The notes under the pieces: generated by a model
Told to the model about the DNA's origin: nothing
The model's input: the letters and a program-made list of their open reading frames with translations, nothing else
The model's database searches: none
Part shown: in pieces, positions 38,173 through 46,854 of the stretch
Layout: the number at the start of each line of letters is the position of its first letter
Position numbering within the stretch: the first letter of the stretch is position 1
Assembly (NCBI GenBank): GCA_002794465.1
Contig: MTSL01000169.1
Span: 62,311 to 126,310, forward strand
Length of the DNA stretch: 64,000 bases
Reading direction: 5' to 3'
Source: Paramicrosporidium saccamoebae
Lineage: Eukaryota > Rozellomycota
Program-made: the position numbers and the translations under genes

Positions 38173-39705
38173 ATGGACGACCTATTCCGAAAACTCTCTT
38201 CGGGAGCCCGTTTTTCGCAGAAATCGTATCGCGCCGAGAAGCGCCGCGATCTAAAACTGCAGAATAGCGACAAGAAACACACGACGCAAGAGAGGGACGA
38301 CGAACTCGACTTTTTCGGATCCCAGACGGCCACGACAGAGCCGGCTGCGGCTCGGACAACGGAACCTATTGGGAAACGGCCCATGTTCAAGACCGAAACA
38401 GATATGCATGTATTCCGGAAGGAACAAGAGATAAAAGTGTATGGTGAAGATGTACCTCGGCCAATACGCAAGTTTCGTGACCTTTGTCGACCAGACTATG
38501 GCGTCCCTGAGGAGATGGTGGAAGCACTCGTTGCGGCTGGACTGAAAAAGCCCACGCCAGTGCAGACACAGGCCACTACTGTGCTCCTTGCTGGCCGAGA
38601 TGCCTTTATCACTGCTCCCACAGGATCGGGGAAGACCCTCGTCTTTGTCTTGGCGATACTCTCGCGACTGCTTAAGACTGAAGAACGGAGTGGAAAGATT
38701 GAGGCAGTGATAATATCGCCTACAAGAGAGCTGGCTGCGCAGATACGAAACGAGTTTCGTCGTTTCACACCCACACTGGCTGGTAAGCCCGTCATAGGCA
38801 GTGTTCTGCTCAATAAGGCCGTCCTGAATTCGTGGCAAAGCAAGCCCCCAAAGACCTTTCCCTCGATCCTAATTACTACGCCGAAGCGACTGGTGCATGG
38901 AATTGAGAAAAAGATTATTGACTTGTCGCTGACAAGTCAACTAATGTTAGATGAGGCAGACAAGCTGCTGGATTTGGGACTAATGGAGCAGATTGACGAT
39001 ATCTTGGCAGCCTGCACCTACAAGGATGGACCGATACAAAAGGCGCTGTTTAGTGCAACAATCCCCACCGGAGTGGAGGAGCTGGCCCGATCGTTTATGA
39101 ATGCGGATCCGGTAAGAGTGACCGTGGGCACTTTGAATGGAGCAACCAAGACGATCAAACAGAAACTCGTCTATGTGGGTCAGGAAGAGGGAAAGCTGAT
39201 GGCTATCCGGCAGATGCTTGCCAAAGGTGTGGAGCCCCCCGTTATTATCTTTACCGAGACGATTGATCGTGCGCAAGAGCTGTTCCGCGAGTTAGTGCAG
39301 CACGGAATTAACGCAGACATTATCCATTCGTCGCGTAGTCAGACGGACCGTGAACGCGTAATCACACAATTCCGGAACGGTCGCATTTGGTTCCTAATCA
39401 CCACAGAACTGCTTGCACGGGGTCTCGACTTTCCGGCCGTGTCCTGCGTCATCAACTACGACTTTCCTCTCAGCACAGCCAGTTACATCCATCGCATTGG
39501 TCGCACTGGTCGGGCCGGCAAGCGTGGCAAGGCAATTACATTCTTTACGCGTGAAGACGCGGATGCTCTGCGCATTGTGGCCAATGTGATGCGTCAGTCG
39601 GGCTGCGAGGTGCCGGAATGGATGCTGCAGCTGGACCGCAAAAAGACCAAAGACATTTTATATAATAGAAAGCGCAAGAACCGAGAGGAGGAAGTAGTAG
39701 TGTAA
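38173..39705 (+). CDS. ROK1: DEAD-box RNA helicase ROK1/DDX52
   Basis: 510 residues. It starts MDDLFRKLSSGARF, like the ROK1 N-terminus. Helicase motifs are complete: Q motif KPTPVQTQA, I APTGSGKT, Ia PTRELAAQ, II DEAD in LMLDEADKLLD, III SAT, IV IIFTET, V RGLDFP and VI HRIGRTGRAG. The DYGVPEEMV...GLKKPTPVQ lead-in is typical of DDX52. ROK1 works in 18S rRNA processing in the nucleolus, releasing snR30 and Rrp5. It is followed directly by a dispersed repeat. Confidence 0.95.
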   Translation: MDDLFRKLSSGARFSQKSYRAEKRRDLKLQNSDKKHTTQERDDELDFFGSQTATTEPAAARTTEPIGKRPMFKTETDMHVFRKEQEIKVYGEDVPRPIRKFRDLCRPDYGVPEEMVEALVAAGLKKPTPVQTQATTVLLAGRDAFITAPTGSGKTLVFVLAILSRLLKTEERSGKIEAVIISPTRELAAQIRNEFRRFTPTLAGKPVIGSVLLNKAVLNSWQSKPPKTFPSILITTPKRLVHGIEKKIIDLSLTSQLMLDEADKLLDLGLMEQIDDILAACTYKDGPIQKALFSATIPTGVEELARSFMNADPVRVTVGTLNGATKTIKQKLVYVGQEEGKLMAIRQMLAKGVEPPVIIFTETIDRAQELFRELVQHGINADIIHSSRSQTDRERVITQFRNGRIWFLITTELLARGLDFPAVSCVINYDFPLSTASYIHRIGRTGRAGKRGKAITFFTREDADALRIVANVMRQSGCEVPEWMLQLDRKKTKDILYNRKRKNREEEVVV

Positions 39706-39732
39706 GCGATATAATAGAATTGTGGTTATGAT

Positions 39733-39989
39733 CGTCGCGTAGTGGGGGTAAATAGTATGGACGGGAAGGGGGATTGTTCACTGCTAATCCTAGAATAGTA
39801 TGGATGCACATGTCGCGTAGTGGGGATAAATAGTATGCATACATGTCTTACTGTCCCCAAATACCCAGCAAAGCGATCCACTCTAGCACACAAATACGTC
39901 TCACTGTCCTCAAATACCCAGCAACTCGGTCTTCTCCAAACTAGGGAACTATTTCCAAAGGCCATGTTAATCAATCTTCTACGTCACAT
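39733..39989. repeat. Dispersed repeat family, copy D
   Basis: It starts GTCGCGTAGTGGGGGTAAAT and restarts near 39811 with TGTCGCGTAGTGGGGATAA. It runs through AGCGATCCACTCTAGCACAC and ends TAATCAATCTTCTACGTCAC. The segment 39809-39919 matches copy B with about two differences. It carries the CTTCTCCAAACTAGGGAAC block shared with fragment G. Confidence 0.9.
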
Positions 39990-40221
39990 GATAGCGGTGA
40001 ATGCATGATGGGCTTCTACATTAGATGTTATCGGGGGAACAGTCACACAAATATAGTATCGCTGATAGTACGGGGTAATGCTATCGCTATAAAGATTGCA
40101 CACATTGCATCAACACTAATACATCACGGATCACACCAATATTAGTACGTTGCGGATACAATGGTCGCGTTGGCAACAGAATGGTCGAGATTGTTATGGC
40201 TGCCAATCGACAGTGTGCAGT

Positions 40222-41115
40222 ATGAAGACTTGGACGTTCATTCTTTTGCTTATTTTCGTCCCCTTCATTGCTGCAGTAGAGCCGGGAGTCGATGAATTCC
40301 TATGGGACGGCGAGGATGAATTAAAACTGGCCGGACAGATTCAACCGGTTGCCTTCGTAGCAGAACTGTGCACCATCGGCGCCTGCCAAACGGGCACCTT
40401 TACTCCGGCGACAAGAAACCCCGAGGTGACAACTTATACCATCTTGACCACCTCCTGGACGACCGAATTTACTACAAAAACGCAGGTCACACAATTTACA
40501 TTGACCACTACCAGCACGCGCACCCTCACCACGACCATTACGAATAATGCGCTCTCCGTAACCATACGCACCTCCTTCACCACCATTCCTCTGACCGTCA
40601 CCGCCCACACCTCACTGACCCGCTACGTCTTTTCCGATGACACTGTCCTTACCACCGTCACATCCACCACCATGATCTTTACCAGTCTCTCCTTTTCCCT
40701 GAGAACTGCCCGCACAACCACTACCACCTCCACTACTCTTGTCCGACGTTCCACCATTGTTCAGTCCTTCCAGGTCTCTGTCACCAGCACCAACACCATC
40801 TTCTTCACCACCACCACCATTGGATCCTTTGTCACCTTTACCGCTCTCGAAGTCACCACTGTCACCACCACTCTTCTCACCCAAAACTTTTTCGTCTTTG
40901 AGACGAGCACCGAGCCTGGCGGTTTTGTCACCGCCACCATAAGCTTGCAGCCATCCACATTCACTGAATCAGTGTTCACGGAGGCCACTGTGACTGTGCC
41001 CTTCTTCCAACTCGATTTTGTCTTTGACACAACGACGTTTACTGAGACGGTTCCCTTAGCCACAGCGACCTCGACAAATCTCTTTTCCTCCATCGGCTAC
41101 TCGTACTATATATAA
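40222..41115 (+). CDS. Thr-rich secreted protein 1
   Basis: 297 residues from MKTWTFILLLIFVPFIAAVE, a clear signal peptide that sets the start. After a short non-repetitive part with a CTIGAC pair, residues about 75-285 consist of alternating hydrophobic/Thr strands, such as TTSTRTLTTTITNNALSVTI. There is no membrane anchor at the C-terminus (ends SSIGYSYYI). The composition suggests heavy O-glycosylation and a wall, spore-coat or extracellular role. A paralogue-like protein lies 1 kb downstream beyond NFU1. No database family is recognised by eye. Confidence 0.75.
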   Translation: MKTWTFILLLIFVPFIAAVEPGVDEFLWDGEDELKLAGQIQPVAFVAELCTIGACQTGTFTPATRNPEVTTYTILTTSWTTEFTTKTQVTQFTLTTTSTRTLTTTITNNALSVTIRTSFTTIPLTVTAHTSLTRYVFSDDTVLTTVTSTTMIFTSLSFSLRTARTTTTTSTTLVRRSTIVQSFQVSVTSTNTIFFTTTTIGSFVTFTALEVTTVTTTLLTQNFFVFETSTEPGGFVTATISLQPSTFTESVFTEATVTVPFFQLDFVFDTTTFTETVPLATATSTNLFSSIGYSYYI

Positions 41116-41157
41116 CTGACCAGTGCCAGCGCATTGTAGACTCACAGATCGATGATA

Positions 41158-41245
41158 AAGATAATGTTGATGAGCAAAAGTCGGGTTTACTAAAGTACGT
41201 GGCTTCTTTACAAGCAGCCATCCTTAATATGACAGGAATGGAATG
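41158..41245 (-). repeat. ORF-remnant family, copy 3 (fragment)
   Basis: Minus strand: ATTAAGGATGGCTGCTTGTA, then CCACGTACTTTAGTAAA, then GCTCATCAACA. It corresponds to the 3' part of the copies at 46675 and 60395 (translated ending IKDGCL in two of them). Confidence 0.65.
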
Positions 41246-41381
41246 AGGATGGAGGCATCTTTGCTGCTCGTCGATAGAGTCCTATCCCTGATCCATAATG
41301 CATAATAAAGGATACATGATAAATATAATCTCTCTCTCCCCCCCCCCACATGATGGTATTATTAAATTTATTAAAAATTTG

Positions 41382-42080
41382 ATGCGGATTAGGGCCTTGT
41401 GGCAACTAGACTTGCTTAAACGAAACATTCGCAACCTTTTCATACAGACAGAAAGCACGCCGAATGAAAATTCCCTCAAATTCAAACCAGGCCAGCCCGT
41501 TACCGGCAGCACCAAAGTGCTGGAATTCCTGGACCCCAACAGTGCCCGTCGCTCTTCGGAGCTGGCCGATGACATTTTCCGTCTCAGCGGGGTACGAGGT
41601 GTCATGTTCGGCAGCGACTTTATCACAGTCACCAAGACTCCCGAGGTGAAATGGACACAGCTGAAACCGTCCATCTACGCAGCAATCATGGATTTCCTCA
41701 GCACAGGCCGTCCCCTGATCAAAGAGGTACCGTCCGAGCCGGAACAAAAGGAGGGGGACTATCGACAGGAGGACCATGAGGTTGTGATGATGATCAAAGA
41801 GATCCTGGACACGCGGATCCGACCAACGGTGCAGGATGATGGCGGAGATGTGCAATTCGTCTCATTCCACGACGGAATTGTAGCACTACAGTTGAAGGGA
41901 GCCTGTCGGTCCTGCTCATCGTCTGTTGTTACCTTAAAGCTCGGAATTGAAAACATGCTAATGCACTACATTCCCGAAGTAAAGGAGGTGCGCCAGGTAG
42001 AGGACCCGCTGGAAAAGGCATCGGAAGAGTACTTTCAGCAGGTTGAGCGTAGCACAAAGAACCCGGATGACCGCGAATAA
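41382..42080 (+). CDS. NFU1: Mitochondrial Fe-S scaffold NFU1
   Basis: 232 residues from MRIRALWQLDLLKRNIRNLF. That N-terminus is basic and suits mitochondrial import, while longer upstream frames look non-coding. The Nfu N-domain follows (PGQPVTGS, ELADDIFRLSGVRGVMFGSD, FITVTKTPEVKW). The C-terminal Nfu domain has IRPTVQDDGGDVQFVSF and LKGACRSCSSSVVTLKLGIE, with the CxxC that binds the [4Fe-4S] cluster. NFU1 delivers clusters to lipoate synthase and respiratory complexes. It implies Fe-S-dependent mitochondrial metabolism rather than a bare mitosome. Confidence 0.94.
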   Translation: MRIRALWQLDLLKRNIRNLFIQTESTPNENSLKFKPGQPVTGSTKVLEFLDPNSARRSSELADDIFRLSGVRGVMFGSDFITVTKTPEVKWTQLKPSIYAAIMDFLSTGRPLIKEVPSEPEQKEGDYRQEDHEVVMMIKEILDTRIRPTVQDDGGDVQFVSFHDGIVALQLKGACRSCSSSVVTLKLGIENMLMHYIPEVKEVRQVEDPLEKASEEYFQQVERSTKNPDDRE

Positions 42081-42136
42081 AGCCAAATTGTTGGCATGAC
42101 AACCCGTCGCTTATTTATAGCATCGAAGGGGGAATA

Positions 42137-42931
42137 ATGCGCATGAAAGGGGCGCTATCTGTGGTATTGTTCCTTTTTGCATTCCTTCTGTTGCACGCCA
42201 ATGCACAGGGCGCCTGCGGCTGCAATGGATGCTGTCCGAGCACTGCGCGGACGGTATTTGTGACGTCAACCGTGACGGAGACGGACACTATTTCTTACAC
42301 GACGACATCATCGCGCACCGTCTTCCGCATCATCCAGAGTACTACGACAACGGCTACTACCATCACGCGCACTTCCAATATTGTCCTTACCAAGACGGAG
42401 ACGAATGTCACCACCAAGACTACCTCCTCGACGACTTTTCTAACCACAACGCTGAATCGGACATTTACAGTGCGTACTACGACGCTCATCCCGGACACTA
42501 CGTCAGGCATTGCATTCTTAACAGACTTTACCACCACCACTGTCACCCGTCGTACCACCACCACCACCACTACCATTCGCAGCTCAACCAGCACCATTCT
42601 CTTTAGCGAAACGGTCTTTGACGTCCTCACTTTGACGGGCACAGTCGTCACTGCAGTGAGCAGCACTCTCACTGTCACCGAATACTCACAGATTCTCTTT
42701 ACTAGCACCACCCAAGTTACCGTCTCTGAAGATCCCACCACCTACTTTAGTACTGTCCCGTCCTTTGACACTATTGTCGTTACTGGCGACACCTTTTACT
42801 TTATCGAGTTGACCACATTGGAGACGCTGACATTCCTCAGCACGGCCTCCTTCATCACTGGTGCCGACACTACGACCATCCAGGTGGACGACACGGTGGC
42901 CTTTACCCAGACCTTTTCCAGGATCCTTTAA
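42137..42931 (+). CDS. Thr-rich secreted protein 2
   Basis: 264 residues. The signal peptide MRMKGALSVVLFLFAFLLLHA + NAQ is followed by a CGCNGCC cysteine cluster. About 220 residues of alternating Thr/hydrophobic strands follow (TTTVTRRTTTTTTTIRSSTS). Style and composition match the protein at 40222, with NFU1 between them. There is no GPI or TM tail. Codon-level runs of ACC/ACT/ACG vary, so the Thr runs are not a simple microsatellite. Function is unknown; an extracellular matrix, wall or adhesion role is inferred from composition only. Confidence 0.75.
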   Translation: MRMKGALSVVLFLFAFLLLHANAQGACGCNGCCPSTARTVFVTSTVTETDTISYTTTSSRTVFRIIQSTTTTATTITRTSNIVLTKTETNVTTKTTSSTTFLTTTLNRTFTVRTTTLIPDTTSGIAFLTDFTTTTVTRRTTTTTTTIRSSTSTILFSETVFDVLTLTGTVVTAVSSTLTVTEYSQILFTSTTQVTVSEDPTTYFSTVPSFDTIVVTGDTFYFIELTTLETLTFLSTASFITGADTTTIQVDDTVAFTQTFSRIL

Positions 42932-42941
42932 TATGGATTCT

Positions 42942-43035
42942 ATAGACAGGTCTGTCCTGGACCTTTTCTAACCTGAATCCGTAGATAGGTCGGTCTTGGA
43001 TCTTGTAAATGCGCATCCAGTCCTAAATCCCTAGA
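42942..43035. repeat. Short degenerate tandem repeat
   Basis: Two long imperfect units (GACAGGTCTGTCCTGGACC / GATAGGTCGGTCTTGGATC) followed by CCCTAGATCCCTAGATA, in the interval after Thr-rich protein 2. Confidence 0.5.
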
Positions 43036-43153
43036 TCCCTAGATATAAACATTATTAACTGCGCATTAGCCACCCCATACACATTATTATTATAGGAAAT
43101 GTTTGGTTTACTGACATATTGCGGACTAATAAGAAGGGCCCAATTAAAGGGCG

Positions 43154-43986
43154 TTAGGCGAGCATTTGTTGAAAGGAATCATTAGACTCCTCATGGAGGG
43201 TCCTGATGGGCATTTTCTTGGTCAGCAGCGGAATTGGCTCTTGTTGGTGGAGCTGTTGCTGTAGAACCGCCAGCACCGCTGACTGGTTGGTCTGTGTCTC
43301 CACTACTGTGGCCAAGGCCTCACGCGTCTCACGAAGCTGTTTTTGCATCTCACCCACCACGCGACTGAGATATGCGACGTGTTCCACCTGTTGTGCCATG
43401 CGTTTGGCTGCCGAGCCTGTCGTGCTGCCCGGGGGACGACCGCGCTTTCCTGTGCGCACCGGCGTAATTAGCATCGAGCCTGACGACAGACGGCTCAGAT
43501 AGTCCTCATCAAAGCCGGTCATAGGCACCTGACTCGCAGCGTGTACCAGTTCGGCTTCATTTTCCGTCAGTAAGAGCATCCCATCCGTGTCTGCAGACCG
43601 GACCAGACCACCGCCCATTCCAATGTTCACCGCTGCACCGGCTTCTTCCAGGATGCTGTGATGAATGGCCATTGCCCGATCCATAAATTCACGCCATTCT
43701 TCTGCTAATTCAGTTAGATCGGCTAGAAGCGTCCTACCTGATGGCTTCTTTGCATATGCCAGCACCATGAACCGACGTTTCAATGCGTCTGCGTCTCGAG
43801 GACACCAGTCCTTTCCTGCTATTTGATCATTATACGCCACGGCAACTTCTTCCCATCGTTGGCGCTGCAGAGGTCGAATTTTCTCCACAATGTCCAAAAG
43901 TACTACACCCATAAGCCACCATTTTGCAAGAGCTTACTTTGTGTTTCAGTAGATGTGAAACTCTTTGAACCTGCAGTGCGAACCAT
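43154..43986 (-). CDS. DUF6818-like (Myb/SANT-type) DNA-binding protein with AT-hook (two exons)
   Basis: Exon 1 43938-43986 (MVRTAGSKSFTSTETQ), a 35-nt intron 43903-43937 and exon 2 43154-43902. Joined: FTSTETQ/ILLDIVEKIRPLQRQ, then RWEEVAVAYN. A further stretch with KRRFMVLAYAKKPSG follows. This is the pattern of the DUF6818/Myb-SANT-like domain known from oomycetes, fungi and plants, often in mobile-element-linked or regulatory proteins. An AT-hook (KRGRPPGST) follows at about residue 185. A coiled coil (VEHVAYLSRVVGEMQKQLRE) ends in a Gln-rich tail. It probably acts as a DNA-binding regulator. No transposase lies nearby. Confidence 0.7.
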
Positions 43987-44170
43987 ATTTCTCTTATTTT
44001 CCCGCGAAATGCGTTAAACGGCCGGATGGTTTTGTAGTTTCTTTTCGCTACGAGCGGATGGGCTGGACAGGAAAAGCTCGCCGTTAAATTAAACGGTTTC
44101 TCGGAATCCCTGGTCGAATTACGCCAATAAGGGAGGGGCTGGTCGAGCCCGACAAAGGAGGATTAATTGA

Positions 44171-44828
44171 ATGATTCCCAAGGCTGCCTTTGTGACGGGG
44201 AATGAAAAAAAATGGGCCGAAGTGCAGGCAATTCTCGGCACCGATGTTATCCAGCTCACCCGGGCCAACGTAGATTGTACGCGTCCATCCGATCGATCGT
44301 CTTGATGCATAGTGCCGGAAATACAAGGATCGGTCCAAGAGGTGGCCAAGTGGAAGTGTCAAGAGGCTGCCCGTCTCTCCAACGGTCCAGTAATCACCGA
44401 AGATACAGCGCTTTGTTTCGATGCCTTGAACAGTCTTCCTGGTCCATACATAAAGTGGTTCCTAGAGGGCGTCGGCTTAGATGGCTTGAACAATATGCTC
44501 ACCGGCTTTGACAACAAGACTGCCAAGGCAATCTGCACCATGGCCTACTGTGCTGGTCCTGGTGCCGAGCCTATTCTCTTCCAAGGCATCACCACCGTAT
44601 CTCCCCATCCAGTGCGCAATTTGTAGGGATGCATTGTACGGCCACGCGGACCAAAGAGCTTTGGATGGGACCCGATATTCCAACCCGACCATCCATCCAA
44701 CCTCACGTACGTCAGCCTTTTTTCATGCTAATTTCAGTTATGCGGAAATGACATCGGAGGTTAAAAATTCCTTATCGCATCGTTCCAAAGCTTTAACTCT
44801 TTTGCGCGATCATTTTTCGTCTCTTTAA
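44171..44828 (+). CDS. HAM1: Inosine triphosphate pyrophosphatase ITPA/HAM1 (four exons)
   Basis: Exons 44171-44276, 44313-44596, 44627-44706 and 44738-44828, with introns of 36, 30 and 31 nt. Joined features: [47 protein letters not shown], the loop [17 protein letters not shown], and [19 protein letters not shown]. These are the ITPA/HAM1 signatures (TGN.NK, VTEDT.L, FGWD..F.P, K...SHR..A). The enzyme hydrolyses ITP, dITP and XTP to keep them out of nucleic acids. At about 186 residues it has the family size. Confidence 0.93.
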
Positions 44829-44904
44829 AAATAAAGACCATGTATTTGTACTCTGTAGAGGAGAGTTGTGTTCTATGGGCTATTATGGGGATGATTAAGG
44901 GGGC

Positions 44905-44990
44905 GTGCTCTGTGAGTTAGTAAGCAGAGTATGTCCTGTGAGCTATTAAGCATGATATATTCTGCGAGCTATCAAGAAAAATCTATTTTG
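44905..44990. repeat. Degenerate tandem repeat, ~26-bp unit
   Basis: Three units of CTGTGAGCTATTAAGCA type, between the convergent ITPA and SWI3/TIPIN genes. The rest of 44829-45084 shows nothing else. Confidence 0.5.
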
Positions 44991-45084
44991 TGGTGTAGTT
45001 GACGTCACGATGCGTGAATACGCTTGATCGTGAATTTAACAGTAGATCCCCATGGCGACTTGATTATTCTTGACTTGGCGCTCA

Positions 45085-45585
45085 TCACGATTGCTCCAAT
45101 CCCTGTAGTTCATCCATCTGTCCTAACGCAGCGTGGACCTCGGCACTTTCCTGCTCTGCAACATAGGCTAGTTCATCAAAGCCTTCCTGTGCCCTTCGTA
45201 ACGCCAGATAATATGCCTACAATCAGTCATCCCACCCGCCTACCTTCATCGACTGTATCCTACACTGTTTTTCCGTCTTGTCCACAAAGTCGCGGAACAC
45301 AAACTTGGGATACATGCGGTGTGCCCAGTCTCTATACACGGCCATCAGCCTATCCAAGTCCCGTGCAGGATCATTTGTCCATTCAAGATTTTGGGTTTGA
45401 GAGCGAAGGGCGCGGAATCCGCGCGGGCCGAGAAGAGTATTGGGACCATATTTGGGGGCGAGCGGACGAACATTGGGAGTCTTTACAATGCGTTCAGTGG
45501 CTGCTTGGATGACAGTCTCTGTACGGGTGGGTCGCGGGGCGGGCTCATCATTGACATCATAGTCGTCCCATTCATCATCCGTCAT
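45085..45585 (-). CDS. Replication fork protection factor SWI3/CSM3/TIPIN (two exons)
   Basis: Exon 1 45244-45585, a 27-nt intron 45217-45243 and exon 2 45085-45216. The Swi3 domain: NVRPLAPKYGPNTLLGPRGF, then DLDRLMAVYRDWAHRMYPKF, and VFRDFVDKTEKQ. Swi3 with Swi1/TIMELESS protects stalled forks and supports checkpoint signalling and cohesion. The N-terminus is acidic (MTDDEWDDYDVNDEP). At about 157 residues it is small, with a short helical tail. The intron is among the shortest in the window. Confidence 0.87.
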
Positions 45586-45754
45586 GTTGTATCGCAGAAA
45601 TGAAATATCTTTTATTCACATTGAACCAGCTCAGCTTTAAATAATAGTCTAGCATATAAGGTTAGAGTGTGCAGGCAGAATGGCTCGAAGCAGCCGTTCT
45701 GTGATAAGTCAAAGAAGCGATAAGATGGAGGCGGGTGCGCTCATTGGTGGAAAA

Positions 45755-46560
45755 ATGTCAGTTCCTCTTCTTCGATGGGGGATAGAGAATAGCGACGCAG
45801 ACGCGCTCCAGAAGGAAGTAGAGACAGGCACAGTAAAGAAATTTGTACAAAATGAGCAGCATGTATTTATTGGCAGGACCCCGAGTTGATAGAGATGATC
45901 CTTGGCAAGGACGATCCAGTCCGTATGAAAGGTAGTCTCACGATGTGACCTGTCATGTTAGAGAGCGTGGGAGTGTTGGAGAACGAGGAAGGGACAGTCG
46001 AGGACAAGGTGACTGCATTTGAAATGCTCATAGAGTTGGCGGCTCAAATAGATAATGCTAACAGTACGCCATGATAGAGTACTAACCCCATAGATGTCGC
46101 CAAGATGGGACTCTGGCCGCGCATTTTGCCGTTTTTAGACTCTAAAGAATATGAGCTACAGGTGCATGCCGCCTGGTTAATGGCAGTCTGTGCACAAAAC
46201 AACCAGGAGGGCGCAGAACACTTGTTGTCTTTGGGAACGGTGCCAAAGATGCTGGCCATGATTTCTGCTGATAATAAGGGTCCACTGACAAAAAAGTGTG
46301 TGTCAGTGCTATCAGCGCTGTTCCAGTGCTCTGAGAATGGCTACGAGCAATTTGAGAAGCAAGACGGACTCGCAGTATTCCAACAGGCCATTGCTCGATT
46401 CAGTGCCGACGAGAACTTACGGACAAGGATCGTCTTTTCACTCTATTTTTATGTTCATATGCATGGAAAGTGCCCCGACGCTCTCCGCAACAATGAATTT
46501 TTCTATCCGCTTGTAGAGGAGGAATTGTCAAAACTACCCCCGTGTGATATAGAGGATTGA
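45755..46560 (+). CDS. FES1: Hsp70 nucleotide exchange factor FES1/HspBP1 (four exons)
   Basis: Exons 45755-45844, 45877-45932, 45963-46063 and 46094-46560, with introns of 32, 30 and 30 nt. Joined: MSVPLLRWGIENSD..., then DPELIEMILGKDDPVRMKES, then ...FEMLIELAAQIDNANNVAKM, and then armadillo-like helices (YELQVHAAWLMAVCAQNNQE). This is the FES1/HspBP1 pattern, including the DPELI...DD...M motif and the Ala-Trp repeat helix. It releases ADP from cytosolic Hsp70. The last codons and the stop (ATAGAGGATTGA) lie in a dispersed-repeat fragment, so the C-terminus was probably reshaped by it. An upstream in-frame methionine at 45680 is less family-like. Confidence 0.87.
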
Positions 46561-46660
46561 TCAGCTGGGTATTTTAGAATTATTACGTTAGCTGTGAGGC
46601 TATAAATAGACTGTTGGATTAGCATTGAATAAATTCCCCTTTCGCCCAATCTTTCCCGTG
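46543..46660. repeat. Dispersed repeat fragment, copy F (overlaps the FES1 3' end)
   Basis: GTGATATAGAGGATTGATCA and GCTGGGTATTTTAGAAT match the family's GTGACGTAGAGGATTGATTA GTTGGGTATTTGAG block. GGATTAGCATTGAATAAATT and CCCCTTTCGCCC match its GGATTAGCAGTGAACAACCC CCCTTCCCGCC block. It is more diverged than copies A-E. Confidence 0.65.
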
Positions 46661-46674
46661 ACATTTCCCCCTGT

Positions 46675-46820
46675 TGATGGGTGAACGCACTTTTATTAGA
46701 GTATGTGGCATATAGATAGCCATTCTTAATACAACCAAACTGGCCTGTGGGACCGCTATCTGGGTCGGACTCGCCAATAATAAGTGGATGCTGTTTAACA
46801 CTCCCATTACACGACACCAT
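46675..46820 (-). repeat. ORF-remnant family, copy 1
   Basis: The minus-strand translation has VKQHPLIIGESDPDSGPTGQ followed by FGCIKNGYLYATYSNKSA. The copy at 60395 has VKQYPRIIGEPDSNSGPTSY followed by SNQIKDGCL. Shared DNA continues past the stop of the other copy (ACATACT.TAATAAAA..GTTC..CATCAACA). It resembles the broken end of a protein-coding gene family. Confidence 0.7.
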
Positions 46821-46854
46821 GATCCCATCGAATGATTAAGATAAATTATTTTTG

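Noticed and set aside
40321..40884. Gly/Asp-rich minus-strand ORFs opposite Thr-rich protein 1
   Set aside because: Antisense reading of Thr codons (GGT/GTG); the plus strand has the signal peptide and start.
42229..42606. His-rich 125-codon ORF inside Thr-rich protein 2
   Set aside because: Frame-shifted reading of ACC/CAC-rich codons of the real Thr-rich gene.
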